Positions 6,003 to 8,377 of a stretch of 8,377 nucleotides of DNA are shown here, piece by piece. Location of the stretch: positions 1 through 8,377 of the forward strand of contig JAEWSS010000012.1 in assembly GCA_023459755.1 (NCBI GenBank), given 5' to 3'. Below the pieces are notes generated by a model. It made no database searches, was not told the DNA's origin, and worked only from the letters and a program-made list of their open reading frames with translations. Source of the stretch: Verrucomicrobiota bacterium (lineage in GTDB: Bacteria > Verrucomicrobiota > Lentisphaeria > Victivallales > Victivallaceae). Each line of letters begins with the position of its first letter. Within the stretch, counting starts at the first letter, position 1. Position numbers and translations under genes: made by a program.

Positions 6003-6998
6003 ATGAAAAAAATCAGAATATTAATCGTCGGTCTCGGCAACGTCGGCCGCGGCGTACTCAAGGCCATTGCGAACAATCCCGACCTTGAAGCGGTCGGCAT
6101 CGCCTCGCGCAGTCCGGAGCGGGTGATGAAAGAAATCAAGGAGCTGCCGGTCGTAAAAATTGACGACCGCGCCGCAATCGAAAATCTCGGCGCCGACGTC
6201 GCGATTCTCTGCGGCGGCAGCAAAAGCGACCTGCCGAAACAGGGGCCGGAATTTGCAAAATTCATCACCACCGTGGACAGTTTCGACCATCACGACCGGA
6301 TTCCTGAATATTTCGCCGAAATGGACAAAACCGCGAAAAACTCCGGTCACGTTTCAATCATCTCCACCGGCTGGGACCCCGGAATTTTCTCGCTGGAACG
6401 CACTTTGGCCAACGCCTTCATCCCCGGCGCGATCGCCCGCGGATTTTACGGTCTGACCGAAAAAGGCGGCCTCTCGATGGGCCATTCCGACGCGCTGCGC
6501 ACCATCAAAGGCGTCAAGGACGCCCGGCAGTACACCCACGCCGTCCATGCCGCGATCGACGAAGTGCGCGCCAATTCCCGCAGGGACTTCACCGCCGGCG
6601 ACCTGCACACCCGCGAATGCTTTGTGGTGCTTGAAGAAGGCGCCGACGCCAAAGCGATCGAAGCCGAAATCAAGTCGATGCCCGGCTACTTCGCCCCCTA
6701 CAAGACCACGGTCAACTTTGTCAGCGCCGAGTATCTGGCCGAACACTGCAAGGGATTCCCGCACGACGGGTGCGTGGTCGCCTCCGGCGTCACCGGCGAC
6801 GGCAATCCGGCGGTGGTCGAATATCACTGCCGCTGGGGCAGCAATCCGGAAGCCACCGGCAACGTTCTGGCCGCCCACGCCCGCGCCGCCGCGCGGCTGG
6901 CCGCCGAGGGAAAGTCCGGCGCGTTCACCATTCTGGACGTACCGCCGGCCTACTTCAGCATGCAGGATCACGCCACTTTATTGAAAAAATTCATGTAA
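6003..6998 (+). CDS. ddh: meso-Diaminopimelate dehydrogenase
   Basis: NADPH-dependent reductive amination of L-2-amino-6-oxopimelate (tetrahydrodipicolinate) directly to meso-diaminopimelate, the one-step variant of the lysine/peptidoglycan-precursor pathway (EC 1.4.1.16). 331 residues, close to the roughly 320-330 of known enzymes. Motifs match Corynebacterium glutamicum Ddh along the whole length as I recall it: dinucleotide loop VGLGNVGRG (9-17), CGGSKSDLPKQGPEFAKF, TVDSFDHH, STGWDPGIFS (121-130, Trp124), GLSMGHSDALR with His161-Ser-Asp, GVKDARQYT, RECFVVLEEGAD, MPGYFAPYKTTVNF and SGAFTILDVPP. The gene lies 26 nt after malic enzyme. Its ribosome site is poor: the only AGGA (5986-5989) is 13 nt from the ATG, so translation may depend partly on the upstream gene. 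The alternative saccharopine dehydrogenase-like label is less likely given the WDPG and HSDALR blocks. Confidence 0.95.
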   Translation: MKKIRILIVGLGNVGRGVLKAIANNPDLEAVGIASRSPERVMKEIKELPVVKIDDRAAIENLGADVAILCGGSKSDLPKQGPEFAKFITTVDSFDHHDRIPEYFAEMDKTAKNSGHVSIISTGWDPGIFSLERTLANAFIPGAIARGFYGLTEKGGLSMGHSDALRTIKGVKDARQYTHAVHAAIDEVRANSRRDFTAGDLHTRECFVVLEEGADAKAIEAEIKSMPGYFAPYKTTVNFVSAEYLAEHCKGFPHDGCVVASGVTGDGNPAVVEYHCRWGSNPEATGNVLAAHARAAARLAAEGKSGAFTILDVPPAYFSMQDHATLLKKFM

Positions 6999-7014
6999 TC
7001 CGATGGTTTGCGGC

Positions 7015-7042
7015 TTGACTTGCAGACATTTGGGAGTAAATT
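7015..7042 (+). promoter_or_regulatory. Predicted promoter of the rplM-rpsI-argC operon
   Basis: TTGACT (7015-7020), 16-bp spacer, TAAATT (7037-7042), 17 bp after the ddh stop. The start would be near 7049, leaving a leader of about 135 nt before rplM, the longest in the window. Confidence 0.5.
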
Positions 7043-7048
7043 AAATAG

Positions 7049-7183
7049 TCCGTATTGCTGTGGCATCCGATCATCTGCCGCGGCAAAAGACGGGAAAGAT
7101 GACGGAGCAGGAAAGCAAAGGTCTCGGTAAAGACCGCATTCCATCGGCTCCGCCGAACAAAAACAAATCAGGAAAACTGTGAA
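7049..7183 (+). promoter_or_regulatory. Structured rplM leader, candidate ribosomal-protein autoregulatory element
   Basis: The long 5' leader can form at least three helices. P1 pairs TCCGatCATC (7066-7075) with GATGaCGGA (7098-7106). P2 pairs CGGAGC (7103-7108) with GCTCCG (7147-7152) and encloses P3, GGTCT (7120-7124) with AGACC (7131-7135) around a 6-nt loop. P1 and P2 share 7103-7106 and so exclude each other. L13 leaders that bind their own product are known in other bacteria; this one does not obviously match a named Rfam motif by eye. Helices were found by hand, without energy calculation. Confidence 0.4.
7099..7182 (+). CDS. Possible 27-codon leader ORF before rplM
   Basis: ATG at 7099 opens a frame of 27 codons ending in TGA at 7180-7182, a single base before the rplM ATG. 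The peptide starts MTEQESKGLGKDR, then has a Pro-rich centre (IPSAPP) and a basic tail (NKNKSGKL). A weak GGGA (7092-7095) lies just upstream. The near-touching stop and start suggest possible translational coupling. A chance ORF of this length in a 135-nt leader is quite possible, and the frame overlaps the P2/P3 helices, so I rate it low. Confidence 0.25.
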   Translation: MTEQESKGLGKDRIPSAPPNKNKSGKL

Positions 7184-7615
7184 ATGAAAACTTATCTGGC
7201 AAAAACCGGCGAGATCAAGCGCGAACACGTGATCGTGGACGCGTCCGAAGCTCCGGTGGGTCGTTTGGCCGTGCTTATCGCCAACGCATTGCGCGGCAAG
7301 GATAAGCCTACCTATACCCCGCATATTGACACCGGCGCGTTTGTGATCGTCATCAACGCGAAGAAGGCGGTCTTCACCGGCCGCAAGAGCACCGAGAAGA
7401 TGTACGAGAGCTTCAGCGGATATCCGGGCGGCCGTAAAGTGGTCAGCGCCAAGGAAGTCCGCGAAAAGAACCCGGAACGCATGATCGAAGAGGCCGTCTG
7501 GGGCATGATGCCGAAGGGTCGTCTTGGCCGTGCTCAGTTCAGCAAGCTCCGCGTCTATGCCGGCGAAGAGCATCCGCACACCGCTCAGCAACCCCGTAAA
7601 CTTACTTTGGAGTAA
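7184..7615 (+). CDS. rplM: 50S ribosomal protein L13
   Basis: Large-subunit ribosomal protein that binds 23S rRNA early in assembly. 143 residues, the usual bacterial length. Clear family blocks: VIVDASEAPVGRLA (16-29), then a DKPTYTPHIDTGAFVIVINA stretch, TGRKSTEKMY, SGYPGGRK, and AVWGMMPKGRLGRAQFSKLR followed by VYAGEEHPHTAQQP. The ATG at 7184 is preceded by AGGA (7170-7173) at 10 nt. It is first in the operon; rpsI follows after 7 nt. The long leader suggests control at the RNA level. Confidence 0.98.
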   Translation: MKTYLAKTGEIKREHVIVDASEAPVGRLAVLIANALRGKDKPTYTPHIDTGAFVIVINAKKAVFTGRKSTEKMYESFSGYPGGRKVVSAKEVREKNPERMIEEAVWGMMPKGRLGRAQFSKLRVYAGEEHPHTAQQPRKLTLE

Positions 7616-7622
7616 ATGACAA

Positions 7623-8018
7623 ATGGCTAAAACTGATTTGATTTGGGCCACCGGTCGCCGCAAGTGCGCGGTCGCCCGCGTCCGCATTGCTCCGGGAACG
7701 GGCAAAGTCGTGATCAACTGCAAGGACTGGACCGAATATTTTACCACCGAAGCGCTCCGCGGCTACGTTATGCAGGTGCTGGACGCTGTTGACGGCAAGG
7801 ATAAGTTCGACATTTTCGCCACCATCACCGGCGGCGGCATGGCCGGACAGGCCGGCGCACTGCGTCACGGCATCGCCCGCGCACTGCTCATTTTCAACGA
7901 AGACCTTCGGCCCACGCTCAAGGCCGCCGGAATGCTTACCCGCGACGCCCGCGTCAAGGAACGCAAAAAGGCCGGTCAGCCGGGAGCCCGCAAGCGCTTC
8001 CAGTTCTCCAAACGCTAA
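7623..8018 (+). CDS. rpsI: 30S ribosomal protein S9
   Basis: Small-subunit head protein whose basic C-terminal tail reaches the P-site tRNA. 131 residues. Blocks seen: ATGRRKCAVARVRIAPGTGK (9-28), ITGGGMAGQAGALRHGIARA, LTRDARVKERKKAGQPGARK and the invariant C-terminal end QFSKR. The ribosome site GGAG (7609-7612) overlaps the end of rplM, 10 nt before the ATG. It is paired with rplM as in most bacteria. Confidence 0.98.
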   Translation: MAKTDLIWATGRRKCAVARVRIAPGTGKVVINCKDWTEYFTTEALRGYVMQVLDAVDGKDKFDIFATITGGGMAGQAGALRHGIARALLIFNEDLRPTLKAAGMLTRDARVKERKKAGQPGARKRFQFSKR

Positions 8019-8039
8019 TCGTTGTTCAAGGATTTCCGA

Positions 8040-8377
8040 ATGGAGAAGATCAGAGTCGGAGTGGTCGGCGCCGCCGGATACGCCGGAGAGGAGCTTTTGC
8101 GCCTGCTCCTGCGTCATCCGAACGTTCAGATCACGGCGATCACCTCGCGCAAGAATGCCGGAGAGGGCGTGGAAAGTGTTTTTCCGCGCTTCACCGGTGC
8201 GGGGTTGACTTTTGTAGAGCCGAACGCCGCCGAACTGGCGAAAGTCTGCGATGTGGCGTTTTTGGCCCTGCCGCACGGTCTGGCCACCGAGTATGCGATT
8301 CCGCTGCTTGGCTACGGTGTGAAAGTGGTGGACATCTCCGCCGACTTCCGGCTCCGTTCGACCGCGAAATACAAGGA
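8040..8377 (+). CDS. argC: N-acetyl-gamma-glutamyl-phosphate reductase, N-terminal part (3' end outside window)
   Basis: NADPH-dependent reduction of N-acetyl-glutamyl-5-phosphate to the semialdehyde, the third step of arginine synthesis. 112 codons are visible of the roughly 340 expected for the family. Seen: RVGVVGAAGYAGEELLRLLL with dinucleotide loop G10-AA-G13-YA-G16, FLALPHG (ALPHG at 76-80), and VVDISADFRL (SADFRL at 100-105). The catalytic Cys region lies beyond the window. The ATG at 8040 has AAGGA (8028-8032) 7 nt upstream and begins 21 nt after rpsI with no promoter visible, so it is likely the third gene of the ribosomal-protein operon. The visible N-terminus is intact. Confidence 0.95.
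   Translation, partial: MEKIRVGVVGAAGYAGEELLRLLLRHPNVQITAITSRKNAGEGVESVFPRFTGAGLTFVEPNAAELAKVCDVAFLALPHGLATEYAIPLLGYGVKVVDISADFRLRSTAKYK

Noticed and set aside
6999..7014. Intrinsic terminator between ddh and the rplM promoter
   Set aside because: The 16-bp stretch has no stable stem with a U-run; termination here, if any, is not of the intrinsic type.
6968..7747. 259-codon minus-strand ORF spanning the ddh end, the rplM leader and rplM
   Set aside because: It is antisense to conserved ribosomal protein coding and the promoter region, and shows no recognisable family.
7602..8276. 224-codon minus-strand ORF opposite rpsI and argC
   Set aside because: It is antisense to two genes with unmistakable family motifs.

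Overview
This is a GC-rich bacterial chromosome segment with short AT-rich intergenic gaps. It comes from a diderm: it encodes a TolC-type outer-membrane lipoprotein and an enzyme of meso-diaminopimelate synthesis. The L13 and S9 sequences and the SU10/DUF5309-type capsid protein would fit the PVC group (Lentisphaerota/Verrucomicrobiota-like), but that placement is an impression from protein style, not a computed result.

Layout. (1) Positions 1-1491, minus strand: the edge of a phage-derived region. A small unrecognised gene with a near-perfect Shine-Dalgarno sequence is followed by a major capsid protein gene that runs off the left edge. (2) Positions 1492-1594: a 103-bp divergent intergenic region with a 19-bp palindrome and a promoter facing right. 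(3) Positions 1595-3085: an unrecognised 496-residue protein with a central two-helix membrane hairpin. (4) Positions 3154-4572: an orphan TolC-family lipoprotein. (5) Positions 4639-6998: malic enzyme followed by meso-diaminopimelate dehydrogenase, apparently one operon, with a dyad at the predicted transcription start. (6) Positions 7015-8377: a promoter and about 135-nt structured leader (holding a possible 27-codon ORF), then rplM, rpsI and the 5' part of argC.

How the parts may work together. Malic enzyme yields pyruvate and reduced nicotinamide cofactor. Pyruvate enters the diaminopimelate pathway at DapA, and Ddh uses NADPH, so the pair could form a small lysine/peptidoglycan-precursor supply unit if the malic enzyme is NADP-linked. 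rplM-rpsI is the classic L13/S9 operon, here with argC (arginine synthesis) added behind it. Four intergenic regions carry sigma70-like promoters of similar form (TTGNNT or TTGAAA, 16-17 bp, TATATT/TAATTT/TAAATT). I saw no convincing intrinsic terminator, tRNA, CRISPR array, insertion sequence, integrase or attachment repeat.

The best candidates for something undescribed are the capsid cassette that meets host DNA without terminase or portal genes on its upstream side, the unrecognised two-helix membrane protein beside it, and the rplM leader with mutually exclusive helices.
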